Positions 45,020-53,236 of a stretch of DNA of 64,000 nucleotides are shown piece after piece. The position numbers were made by a program, and so were the translations under genes. The notes beneath the pieces are model-generated. The model was not told the origin of the DNA, ran no database searches, and worked only from the letters and a program-made list of their open reading frames with translations. This stretch comes from Pseudomonas fragi (GTDB taxonomy: Bacteria > Pseudomonadota > Gammaproteobacteria > Pseudomonadales > Pseudomonadaceae): positions 3,308,501-3,372,500 of the forward strand of contig NZ_LT629783.1 in NCBI RefSeq assembly GCF_900105835.1, in the 5' to 3' direction. The stretch's first letter is position 1; each line of letters starts with the position of its first letter.

Positions 45020-46141
45020 ATGAATGTGGCTATTGCTCGCGAGCGGCTCGACCAGCCGCAGCCAGGCGCCAACCACACCGAGCTGCACCCTGGGCTGAGC
45101 CACGCCCATGTGCGTTTTATCGGCATCGGCAAAACCTATGACGGTCGCCAGGGCCCGGTAGACGCCCTCAAGGGCATTGATCTGGCGATCCAGCGCGGCG
45201 AAATTTTCGGCATTATTGGCCGCAGCGGCGCCGGCAAATCGTCGCTGATTCGCACCATCAACCGTCTTGAGCAGCCCAGCAGCGGCCGCGTGCTGATTGA
45301 TCAGGTGGACATCGCCGGTTTTGACGAAGACCAGTTGGTGGCGCTGCGGCGCAAGATCGGCATGATCTTCCAGCACTTCAACCTGATGTCGGCCAAAACC
45401 GTATGGCAGAACGTTGAACTGCCGCTCAAGGTGGCGGGCGTACCCAAGCTGCAGCGCGAGCAAAAAGTGCGCGAGCTGCTGGAACTGGTCGGCCTGCAAG
45501 GCAAGCACACGGCTTATCCGGCGCAATTGTCGGGCGGGCAGAAACAGCGCGTAGGCATTGCCCGCGCTCTGGTTCACGATCCGGCGATTTTGCTGTGCGA
45601 TGAAGCCACCTCGGCGCTGGACCCCGAAACCACTCAGTCGATCCTCGGCCTGCTGCGCGAAATCAATCAGCGCCTGGGCCTGACTATTATCCTCATCACC
45701 CATGAAATGGCCGTGATCCGCGATATCTGCCAGCGCGTGGTTGTGCTGGAGCAAGGCCGCGTGGTCGAGCAAGGCCCGGTATGGCAAGTGTTCGGCGACC
45801 CGCAGCATGACGTCAGCAAAACCCTGCTCGCGCCCTTGCAAGACACCCTGCCCGCCGCGCTGCAAAGTCGTATCACGGCCCAGCCCCTGTCGGCGCAGGC
45901 CAGCGTGGTCCTGCGCTTGCGCTTCACCGGTAGCCAGGCACAAGAGCCCGACCTGGGTGCGCTGTTCAGCGCACTGGGGGGGCAGGTGCGGCTGCTGCAC
46001 GGCGGGGTCGAACATATCCAGGGCCATGCCCTGGGCCAACTGCTGCTTAGCGTGACCAGCACTTCGCTGGGCGCTGAAGAGCTGCGTAAACGCGCCGGAC
46101 AATGGGCACAACAGGTCGAGGTGGTGGGCTATGGGGTTTGA
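45020..46141 (+). CDS. metN: Methionine-type ABC transporter ATPase (MetN-like)
   Basis: 373-aa ATP-binding subunit. A non-conserved N-terminal tail of about 34 residues precedes the ABC domain. Walker A is GRSGAGKSS near residue 73, the signature LSGGQKQR near 173, and Walker [12 protein letters not shown] near 193. The C-terminal 90 residues form the NIL regulatory domain that binds methionine in MetN of E. coli. It starts 2 bp after the metQ-like stop and its last 11 bp overlap the permease gene. Confidence 0.92.
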   Translation: MNVAIARERLDQPQPGANHTELHPGLSHAHVRFIGIGKTYDGRQGPVDALKGIDLAIQRGEIFGIIGRSGAGKSSLIRTINRLEQPSSGRVLIDQVDIAGFDEDQLVALRRKIGMIFQHFNLMSAKTVWQNVELPLKVAGVPKLQREQKVRELLELVGLQGKHTAYPAQLSGGQKQRVGIARALVHDPAILLCDEATSALDPETTQSILGLLREINQRLGLTIILITHEMAVIRDICQRVVVLEQGRVVEQGPVWQVFGDPQHDVSKTLLAPLQDTLPAALQSRITAQPLSAQASVVLRLRFTGSQAQEPDLGALFSALGGQVRLLHGGVEHIQGHALGQLLLSVTSTSLGAEELRKRAGQWAQQVEVVGYGV

Positions 46142-46775
46142 TCGTTTGTGGCAGGGGGTGATCGACACCTTCCTGATGGTCGGCGTGTCGTCGCTGATTG
46201 CGCTGGTGCTGGGCATTCCGCTGGCGGTAATCCTGGTTACCAGCGGCAAGGGCGGAATCTATGAGGCCCCAAAACTGAACAAGGCACTGGGCGCGTTTGT
46301 GAATCTGTTTCGCTCGATCCCGTTTCTGATTTTGATGGTGGCATTGATCCCGTTTACCCGCCTGATCGTGGGCACTACCTACGGCGTATGGGCCGCGGTC
46401 GTACCGCTGACCATCGCCGCCACGCCGTTTTTTGCGCGTATTGCTGAAGTCAGCCTGCGCGAAGTGGATCACGGCCTGATCGAAGCCGCCCAGGCCATGG
46501 GTTGCAAGCGCCATCACATCATCTGGCATGTACTGCTGCCCGAAGCTTTACCGGGGATTGTCGGCGGTTTCACCATCACCCTGGTGACGATGATCAACTC
46601 GTCGGCGATGGCCGGTGCGATTGGTGCTGGCGGGCTGGGCGACATCGCGTACCGTTACGGTTACCAGCGTTTTGACTCGCAGGTGATGCTCACGGTGATC
46701 GTCCTGCTGGTGATTTTGGTGGCCGTGATTCAGCTGGGCGGTGACCGCCTGGCCCTGGCACTGAACAAACGCTGA
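46131..46775 (+). CDS. metI: Methionine-type ABC transporter permease (MetI-like)
   Basis: 214-aa inner-membrane permease with five hydrophobic helices. The EAA coupling motif is seen in [26 protein letters not shown] near residue 118. The conserved [17 protein letters not shown] and [21 protein letters not shown] segments match MetI. It overlaps metN by 11 bp and completes the metQNI-like importer. Confidence 0.93.
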   Translation: MGFDRLWQGVIDTFLMVGVSSLIALVLGIPLAVILVTSGKGGIYEAPKLNKALGAFVNLFRSIPFLILMVALIPFTRLIVGTTYGVWAAVVPLTIAATPFFARIAEVSLREVDHGLIEAAQAMGCKRHHIIWHVLLPEALPGIVGGFTITLVTMINSSAMAGAIGAGGLGDIAYRYGYQRFDSQVMLTVIVLLVILVAVIQLGGDRLALALNKR

Positions 46776-46816
46776 GGTATAGTCGGCGGCCAGCCCCGCC
46801 GCCGACTGAACTTGCC

Positions 46817-47446
46817 ATGACCCTCGATGCAAAAACCCTCGAACAGATTGCCGCCATCACTCTGGGCCACTATCAACAAAGCGCAGAAGGCTTCCGTGAA
46901 GGCACCCGCGACCACGATGTAAGCCAGAACATCGATGCCCTGCTGCGCCATATCCCGGGCACGGCACCGTTCACGATTCTGGATTTTGGCTGCGGGCCGG
47001 GGCGCGACCTGCAGGCCTTCACCCGCCTGGGTCATGTGGCCATCGGCCTGGACGGCACCGAACGCTTCACCCAAATGGCGCGTGAAGACAGCGGCTGTGA
47101 AGTGTGGCACCAGGACTTTCTTAAGCTCGACTTGCCCGCTGAACGCTTCGACGGGATCTTTGCCAACGCTTCGCTGTTCCATGTGCCGACCCAGGAACTG
47201 GGCCAGGTCTTGGGCAAGCTGCACGCGGCCTTGAAACCCGGCGGCGTACTGCTCAGTTCCAACCCGCGCGGCGACAACCGTGAAGGCTGGAACGGTGAGC
47301 GGTATGGGGCGTATCACGACCTGGAGCACTGGCGGGCGATGCTGACGGCTGCAGGGTTTGCCGAGCTGGAGCACTACTATCGCCCGGCGGGCCTGCCCCG
47401 TGACCAGCAACCGTGGCTGGTGAGTGTGTGGCGTAAAGCGCTGTAA
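46817..47446 (+). CDS. Class I SAM-dependent methyltransferase
   Basis: 209-aa enzyme. SAM-binding motif I is ILDFGCGPGRDL near residue 56, the acidic loop VAIGLDGTERF near 78, and motif post-I HQDFLKLDLPAERFDGIFANASLFHV near 98-122. The rest follows the Methyltransf_11/25 pattern. A 41-bp gap follows metI, so cotranscription is possible. No substrate clue. Followed by a REPIN. Confidence 0.86.
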   Translation: MTLDAKTLEQIAAITLGHYQQSAEGFREGTRDHDVSQNIDALLRHIPGTAPFTILDFGCGPGRDLQAFTRLGHVAIGLDGTERFTQMAREDSGCEVWHQDFLKLDLPAERFDGIFANASLFHVPTQELGQVLGKLHAALKPGGVLLSSNPRGDNREGWNGERYGAYHDLEHWRAMLTAAGFAELEHYYRPAGLPRDQQPWLVSVWRKAL

Positions 47447-47449
47447 ACC

Positions 47450-47536
47450 TGTGGGAGCGGGCTTGCTCGCGATGGCATCACTGCGGTTTGGCAGGTAAAC
47501 CGCGGTGCCTGTATCGCGAGCAAGCCCGCTCCCACA
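47450..47536. repeat. REPIN copy 8
   Basis: TGTGGGAGCGGGCTTGCTCG arm and inverse arm ending CCCACA; centre GCGGTTTGGCAGGTAAACCG forms its own hairpin. Lies between convergent genes. Confidence 0.9.
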
Positions 47537-47548
47537 AAGGCCCCCGGG

Positions 47549-48778
47549 TTAACCGAAGAACCAGTAGCACACCAGTATCGCCGCCACGACCCCCGCCAGT
47601 TCCGCCAGCAGGGCGCAACCCACCGCATGCCGGGCACGCTGGATGCCCACGGCGCCGAAGTACACCGCCAGCACATAGAACGTGGTTTCCGTGCTGCCCT
47701 GCACCGTGGCCGCTACCAGCGCCGGGAAGCTGTCCACGCCCTGGGTCTGCATGGTTTCGATCAGCAAGGCCCGCGCCGCACTGCCCGAGAAGGGTTTGAC
47801 CATAGCCGTTGGCAATGCATCGACAAAGCGCGTATCCCAACCCAGCCACTCAACCACATGGCGGATGCCGTCCAGGCCAAAATCCAGTGCTCCGGAAGCA
47901 CGCAGCACGCCCACCGCGCACAGCATCGCCACCAGGTATGGCAGCAGGTTTTTCGCCACGTCGAAGCCTTCCTTGGCCCCTTCGACAAACGCTTCGTAGA
48001 CCTTGACCTTGCGCAGCGCACCGATCACCAGAAACAGCATGATCAGGCCGAACAGCGTGAGGTTGCCCAGGATCGACGACAAGCTGGCCAGCGCCGTGGC
48101 TGACAGAGTCGCCAGCAACGCCATGAAGCCGCCCAGGATCAACGCGCCAGGCACCAGGTACGCCAGCACCACCGGGTCCCACAGGCGCAGGCGCTGCACA
48201 ATGGCCACCGAGAGCAGGCCGACCAGGGTCGAGGCGCTGGTGGCCAGCAGGATCGGCAGGAATACCAGGGTCGGGTCCGGTGCCCCTTGCTGGGCGCGGT
48301 ACATAAAGATGGTGACCGGCAACAGGGTCAGGGACGAGGCGTTGAGTACCAGGAACAGGATCTGCGCATTGCTCGCGCTGGTCGGGCTCGGGTTGAGCTC
48401 TTGCAGGGCCCGCATGGCCTTGAGGCCGATGGGCGTGGCAGCGTTATCCAGCCCAAGGCCATTGGCGGCGAAGTTCAGGGTGATAAAGCCCAGTGCCGGA
48501 TGACCGGGCGGCACTTCCGGCATCAGGCGCTTGAACAGCGGCCCCAGCGCCTTGCCCAGCCAGTCGACGATGCCGGCTTTTTCGGCAATGCGCAGAAAAC
48601 CCAGCCATAACGTCAGGGTGCCGAAGAGCAAAATCATCACTTCGACCGACAACTTGGCCATGGCGAAGATGCTTTCCACGATCGCCGAGAAGATCCCTGC
48701 GTTGCCCCCCACCAGCCATTGGGCGAGCGCCGATACCGTAGCGACGACGAAAAAGCTGAGCCATAGGCCGTTGAGCAT
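47549..48778 (-). CDS. SpmA-SpmB-type fusion, nucleoside-recognition (Gate) membrane protein
   Basis: 409-aa inner-membrane protein, two Gate domains in one chain. The first half (SVEVMILLFGTLTLWLGFLRIAEKAG, then NFAANGLGLDNAATPIGLKAM near residue 105) resembles SpmA. The second (VYEAFVEGAKEGFDVAKNLLPYLVAML near 255, then STETTFYVLAVYFGAVGI near 375) resembles SpmB. In Bacillus these are separate proteins that help dehydrate the spore core. In pseudomonads the role is unknown; transport of a nucleoside-like solute is possible. The ATG at 48778 follows AGGAG. Confidence 0.84.
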   Translation of the reverse strand: MLNGLWLSFFVVATVSALAQWLVGGNAGIFSAIVESIFAMAKLSVEVMILLFGTLTLWLGFLRIAEKAGIVDWLGKALGPLFKRLMPEVPPGHPALGFITLNFAANGLGLDNAATPIGLKAMRALQELNPSPTSASNAQILFLVLNASSLTLLPVTIFMYRAQQGAPDPTLVFLPILLATSASTLVGLLSVAIVQRLRLWDPVVLAYLVPGALILGGFMALLATLSATALASLSSILGNLTLFGLIMLFLVIGALRKVKVYEAFVEGAKEGFDVAKNLLPYLVAMLCAVGVLRASGALDFGLDGIRHVVEWLGWDTRFVDALPTAMVKPFSGSAARALLIETMQTQGVDSFPALVAATVQGSTETTFYVLAVYFGAVGIQRARHAVGCALLAELAGVVAAILVCYWFFG

Positions 48779-48832
48779 CAAGAAAACTCCTGGAAGATGG
48801 TGCGAATGATAGCGGCCTACCCCCAGAAACAA

Positions 48833-48860
48833 CAAACCCCGGCCAAGGCCGGGGTTTGTG
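48833..48860. terminator. Terminator after gltP
   Basis: Perfect 13-bp stem ACAAACCCCGGCC-AA-GGCCGGGGTTTGT, 23 bp beyond the gltP stop, between two minus-strand genes. No long U-run on the minus strand, but the stem is very stable. Confidence 0.75.
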
Positions 48861-48882
48861 GGGGTTGCGCTACCAGGCGAGG

Positions 48883-50202
48883 TTACTCACCTTTTGGCAG
48901 GGCTTCCTTGCTGCGCCAGTGCGGCAGCGAGTTCCAGTAGCGCTCGCCCTTGGCGCTGTCGTACATGCCTTCCCAACGGGAGATCACCAGTACCGCCAGG
49001 GCGTTACCGATCACGTTGAGGGCCGTGCGGGCCATGTCCATCACACGGTCAACACCGGCGATAAAGGCCAGGCCTTCCAGCGGGATACCCACGCTGCCCA
49101 GGGTGGCCAGCAGTACCACGAAGGACACGCCCGGTACACCGGCGATGCCTTTGGAGGTCACCATCAGGGTCAGGACCAGCAGCAGTTGCTGGCTGATCGA
49201 CAGGTCGATGCCATACAGCTGGGCAATAAAGATTGCCGCGATGCTCTGGTACAGGGTCGAACCGTCAAGGTTGAACGAGTAGCCGGTCGGTACCACAAAG
49301 CTGCAGATCGCTTTCGGGCAGCCGTAGGCTTCCATCTTCTCGATCACGCGCGGCAGCACGGTTTCGGAGCTGGCGGTGGAGTACGCCAGAACCAGTTCAT
49401 CCTTGAAGATGCGGATCAGCTTGAACACCGAGAAGCCGAACAGCTTGGCGATCAGGCCCAGCACCGCAACGGCGAAGAACAGGATGGCGCCGTAGACCAG
49501 CAGCACCAGCTTGGCCAGTGGCACCAGCGAGGCGAAACCGAAGTTGGCGACGGTCACGGCGATCAGGGCAAACACACCGATTGGCGCGTAGTTCATGATC
49601 ATGTGAGTGACTTTGAACATCGACTCGGACACGCCCTGGAAGGTTTTCACCAGCGGGTCGCGCAGTTCGGCGTTCAGGCTCGACAAACCGAGACCGAAGA
49701 GCACCGAGAAGAAGATGATCGGCAACATCTCACCGCGCGCCATGGCTGCGAAGATGTTCGATGGAATCAGGTTGAGGATGGTCTCGATAAACGCATGCTC
49801 ATGCGTTACTTCGGCAGCCGTGGCCGCGTACTTGGAGATATCGACCGTGCCCAGGGTGCTCATGTCGATCCCGGCACCGGGTTGGAACACGTTGGCCAGC
49901 ACCAGGCCGACCAGGATCGCGATGGTGGTGACCACCTCGAAGTAAATGATGGTTTTAAAACCGATACGACCGAGTTTCTTCGCATCCCCCACGCCTGCAA
50001 TCCCGACAACCAGTGAAGAAATCACGATTGGGATTACGATCATCTTGATCAGACGGATAAAGATATCGCCGGCAGGTTGCAGAACGTTACTGATCCACCA
50101 GGCCTTTTCAGCACTGAAATGGTTGAGCAGCGCGCCGATTGCAATCCCGAGGACCAGACCAATCAGGATCTGCCAGGCGAGGCTAAGTTTTGCCTTCTTC
50201 AT
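48883..50202 (-). CDS. gltP: Glutamate/aspartate:proton symporter (DAACS family)
   Basis: 439-aa inner-membrane carrier for dicarboxylic amino acids. It starts MKKAKLSLAWQILIGLVLGI. About eight helices and two re-entrant loops are suggested. Substrate motifs: the serine-rich loop YSTASSETVLPRVI near residue 272, TGYSFNLDGSTLYQS (the family NMDGT position, here NLDGS) near 306, and GIAGVPGVSFVVLLA near 350. GltP rather than DctA is favoured by the neighbourhood upstream of algB. The start follows AAGGGTAATG. Confidence 0.9.
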   Translation of the reverse strand: MKKAKLSLAWQILIGLVLGIAIGALLNHFSAEKAWWISNVLQPAGDIFIRLIKMIVIPIVISSLVVGIAGVGDAKKLGRIGFKTIIYFEVVTTIAILVGLVLANVFQPGAGIDMSTLGTVDISKYAATAAEVTHEHAFIETILNLIPSNIFAAMARGEMLPIIFFSVLFGLGLSSLNAELRDPLVKTFQGVSESMFKVTHMIMNYAPIGVFALIAVTVANFGFASLVPLAKLVLLVYGAILFFAVAVLGLIAKLFGFSVFKLIRIFKDELVLAYSTASSETVLPRVIEKMEAYGCPKAICSFVVPTGYSFNLDGSTLYQSIAAIFIAQLYGIDLSISQQLLLVLTLMVTSKGIAGVPGVSFVVLLATLGSVGIPLEGLAFIAGVDRVMDMARTALNVIGNALAVLVISRWEGMYDSAKGERYWNSLPHWRSKEALPKGE

Positions 50203-50696
50203 GTCATTACCCTTACTTCAAGTGGACTCGGGCGCAGGCTCAGGCTAGAGCGCTCGAAAGCGCAAAAGAGAGAAACCTGCACCCCCGTAGAAGGTCGCCC
50301 AAACCGAGCCCGAAAGGCTCTTTGGCAGGCGAAAAAAGGCGCAACTATTCCCATGCAGGAGGTGGCCGTCTAATGCCGTAAACGCCTACCCTATGCCGAA
50401 TCGGCATGGGTTTTGTCCGACAAGACCTCAAATCGCCCCTCCTGAGATTCCACAGAATAGACGACATAAGTGCCGTAGACCGGCTGTTTCAAGGTCATTT
50501 TGGTCAGGTAGGGGGTGGCATAAAGCCGCTTATATCCAAGAAATATCCGACAACACAAATCAGATATAAGTCCCGGCTATTTTTCTACAAGTCGATATAC
50601 GGTCGACGTTCCGAAGCACCGTTCAGGCCACATTTGTTTTTAAAAAAATGAACCCTGATAAGGCATTACGCATGCCGGGTGGTTTTCTTCAGGCGT
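50203..50696. other. Intergenic region upstream of gltP
   Basis: About 600 bp separate the gltP start from the DUF1328 stop. It should hold the gltP promoter. I see no confident promoter, gene or repeat. An 81-codon open frame at 50406 starts without a good Shine-Dalgarno and has no recognisable product. Confidence 0.5.
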
Positions 50697-50720
50697 AAAA
50701 AAACCAAGGTAAAACCTTGG
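50697..50720 (-). terminator. Intrinsic terminator for DUF1328
   Basis: Read on the minus strand: CCAAGG-TTTTA-CCTTGG followed by seven T. It gives the DUF1328 gene a 3' untranslated region of about 115 nt. Confidence 0.85.
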
Positions 50721-50812
50721 CCGCAACACGTGATGTAACCGGTTTCATGCCCCGCGGTCGCCACCCGATAACGGGGTAGCAACCGCTGCCTTAAAGGAGG
50801 GGGCGAACATGG

Positions 50813-51025
<213 letters not shown>

Positions 51026-51049
51026 TCAGGGCTTCAAGGCTGTAAACAC

Positions 51050-51334
51050 TTAAAACACCCAGCGTTCCGGCAGGGGCTGGGTGTTGGCTATCTGGGTGTC
51101 GTCGGAAGCGGCCAGCGCGTAATGGCCAGTGCCTTCAATGACCGCGCCCAATGCCTGGAAATGCTGTTGCGGGGCAGCGGCATGCACCACCGTGGCAACG
51201 GGCTGCGCTGCAGTCTCCCAGCGTGCCCACTGCTGACCACCGATCAAGGTCACCGACAACGCCAGGCTGGCAAACAGGCCTTGTTGCAGATGCAATGACG
51301 TAACACGCATGTTGGAGAATTCTTGACGATTCAT
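51050..51334 (-). CDS. Small hypothetical membrane protein
   Basis: 94 aa from ATG 51334 (MNRQEFSNMRVTSLHLQQGL), which has AGGAG 7 bp upstream. One hydrophobic helix (about 20-34, LFASLALSVTLIGG), then a short extracytoplasmic-looking domain of 55 residues without cysteines. No family recognised. It lies between algB (divergent) and DUF1328, and the near-consensus sigma-54 promoter at 51407-51422 points to it. Confidence 0.65.
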   Translation of the reverse strand: MNRQEFSNMRVTSLHLQQGLFASLALSVTLIGGQQWARWETAAQPVATVVHAAAPQQHFQALGAVIEGTGHYALAASDDTQIANTQPLPERWVF

Positions 51335-51406
51335 GTTCAAACTCCTGCCACCCGGTGGTCAATGTGAGGTTGTGCCGCGAGTTGCGACGCTCTGTACAAG
51401 GGTAAT

Positions 51407-51422
51407 TGCAGGGGTCGTGCCA
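51407..51422 (-). promoter_or_regulatory. Near-consensus sigma-54 promoter
   Basis: On the minus strand: TGGCACG-ACCC-CTGCA. Consensus TGGCACG-N4-TTGCA/T; only one base differs, and the GG and GC doublets have the required 10-base gap. The transcript should begin near 51396, about 60 nt before the 94-aa gene. Confidence 0.7.
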
Positions 51423-51485
51423 CTTTCTTGAGTCGAATAAAATCCTTATAAATCAATAGTTTATAAATAGATGAAAACAGATTTT

Positions 51486-51534
51486 GCACGCATCCTGCAC
51501 GATGCCCGGCAAGGCTGTCGTGCGTTCTGCACGA
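51486..51534. promoter_or_regulatory. Candidate enhancer site with repeated GCACGA half-sites
   Basis: Half-sites GCACGC at 51486, GCACGA at 51497, and a perfect dyad TCGTGC-GTTCT-GCACGA at 51518-51534. They lie 90-140 bp upstream of the presumed sigma-54 start, the usual distance for an NtrC-type activator. Which activator binds is unknown; AlgB is encoded alongside. Confidence 0.4.
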
Positions 51535-51551
51535 TCACGCAGCCACGTAAA

Positions 51552-51707
51552 CCCCGTAGCAGTTGCCGAAGGAACGAGGCTGCGTTCGGCGGCGTAGCCG
51601 TCGTAGAACCGGAGCTCTATGGTGTACCAGGAGAACCGTTGACTCAGGATTTACGACGGCTACGCCGCCGAACGCAGCCTCGCTCCGCGAGTCAGCTGCT
51701 ACGAGGG
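51552..51707. repeat. Long palindrome, second copy of the CGTAGCAG family
   Basis: Outer ends CCCCGTAGCAGTTGCCG and CAGCTGCTACGAGGG, and inside them a perfect 30-bp inverted repeat (51576-51605 with 51652-51681) containing GGCTGCGTTCGGCGGCGTAG. Related to 24684-24820. It is between the sigma-54 region and algB. From 51708 to the algB start I see no further element. Confidence 0.85.
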
Positions 51708-51882
51708 TAAATTCCCACGATTGATCAAGACCTGATTTCCAGCCTAATCAGCTGCAAAATCAGCCAGTTACTTCATGCAGCCCAGCACCTTCGGTGCTAG
51801 CCTCGGAATCAATCCGAAAAATCATGCAACTTGCCCGATTATTCCGACACTAACCAAGACCACATATAAAGGAACGTAGGAA

Positions 51883-53229
51883 ATGGAGTCAGCCAAAGAG
51901 CAACAGGGCCGCATTCTGCTGGTCGACGATGAGTCCGCCATCCTGCGTACATTCCGCTATTGCCTCGAAGACGAGGGTTACACCGTCGCCACCGCCAACA
52001 GCGCAGCGCAGGCCGACGCGTTGTTGCAACGCCAGGTGTTCGACCTGTGCTTCCTTGATCTGCGCCTGGGTGAAGACAACGGCCTGGATGTGCTGGCCCA
52101 GATGCGCATTCAGGCGCCGTGGATGCGGGTGGTGATCGTCACCGCCCACTCGGCCGTGGATACCGCCGTGGATGCGATCCAGGCAGGTGCAGCAGATTAT
52201 CTGGTCAAGCCGTGCAGCCCCGACCAACTGCGCCTGGCCACCGCCAAGCAACTGGAAGTGCGCCAGTTGTCCGCCCGCCTTGAAGCCCTTGAAGGTGAGG
52301 TGCGCAAACCCAAGGAAGGCCTCGACTCCCATAGCCCGGCCATGATGGCGGTGCTGGAAACCGCCCGCCAGGTTGCCGGCACCGATGCCAATATCCTGAT
52401 TCTGGGCGAATCGGGTACCGGTAAAGGCGAACTGGCCCGGGCCATACACGGCTGGAGCAAGCGGGCGAAAAAGTCCTGCGTGACGATCAACTGCCCGTCA
52501 CTGACGGCCGAGCTGATGGAAAGCGAATTGTTCGGCCACACCCGCGGTGCCTTTACCGGCGCCAGTGAAAGCACCTTGGGCCGGGTCAATCAGGCCGACG
52601 GCGGTACCTTGTTCCTCGATGAAATCGGCGATTTCCCACTGGCCCTGCAGCCAAAACTGCTGCGTTTTATCCAGGACAAGGAATACGAACGCGTCGGCGA
52701 CCCCGTCACCCGCCGCGCCGATGTACGGATTCTGGCCGCCACCAACCTCAACCTCGAGGACATGGTGCGCGATGGCCGCTTCCGTGAAGACCTGCTCTAC
52801 CGCCTCAACGTGATCACCCTGCACCTGCCGCCGCTGCGCGAGCGCAGTGAAGACATCCTGACCCTGGCCGACCGGTTCCTGGCCCGTTTCGTCAAGGAAT
52901 ATGCTCGCCCTGCCCGCGGTTTCAGCGAAGAAGCCCGCCGCGCGCTGGCCAATTACCGTTGGCCGGGCAATATTCGTGAGCTGCGCAACGTGGTTGAGCG
53001 AGCGAGTATCATCTGCCCCCAGGAAGTGGTCGAGGTCAGCCATCTGGGGATGGCCGAGCAAGCCACGCCCAACGCCCCGCGCATTGGTGCGGCACTGAGC
53101 CTGGATCAACTGGAAAAAGCCCATATCGGCGCCGTTCTGGCCACCAGCGAAACCCTGGACCAGGCAGCCAAGACGCTGGGCATCGATGCTTCGACGCTGT
53201 ACCGCAAACGCAAGCAGTACAACCTGTGA
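51883..53229 (+). CDS. algB: NtrC-family response regulator AlgB
   Basis: 448-aa activator that works with the sensor KinB and affects alginate and virulence genes in P. aeruginosa. Receiver domain at 9-125 with the phospho-acceptor D59 (CFLDLRL) and acidic pair in LVDDES. The AAA+ domain at about 150-380 has Walker [10 protein letters not shown] and the sigma-54 contact loop GAFTGA (in [15 protein letters not shown]). A Fis-type HTH ends the protein ([22 protein letters not shown]). 7 bp before kinB, so they are coupled. Known AlgB can act without sigma-54 at some promoters, though GAFTGA is retained. Confidence 0.97.
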   Translation: MESAKEQQGRILLVDDESAILRTFRYCLEDEGYTVATANSAAQADALLQRQVFDLCFLDLRLGEDNGLDVLAQMRIQAPWMRVVIVTAHSAVDTAVDAIQAGAADYLVKPCSPDQLRLATAKQLEVRQLSARLEALEGEVRKPKEGLDSHSPAMMAVLETARQVAGTDANILILGESGTGKGELARAIHGWSKRAKKSCVTINCPSLTAELMESELFGHTRGAFTGASESTLGRVNQADGGTLFLDEIGDFPLALQPKLLRFIQDKEYERVGDPVTRRADVRILAATNLNLEDMVRDGRFREDLLYRLNVITLHLPPLRERSEDILTLADRFLARFVKEYARPARGFSEEARRALANYRWPGNIRELRNVVERASIICPQEVVEVSHLGMAEQATPNAPRIGAALSLDQLEKAHIGAVLATSETLDQAAKTLGIDASTLYRKRKQYNL

Positions 53230-53236
53230 GTAGCCG

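Noticed and set aside
50406..50651. 81-codon open frame upstream of gltP
   Set aside because: No convincing Shine-Dalgarno, basic and unstructured product, no recognisable family.
51484..51499. Second sigma-54-like site on the plus strand (TTGCACG-CATC-CTGCA) toward algB
   Set aside because: The invariant GG of the -24 element is TG here; it is better explained as part of the repeated GCACG half-sites.
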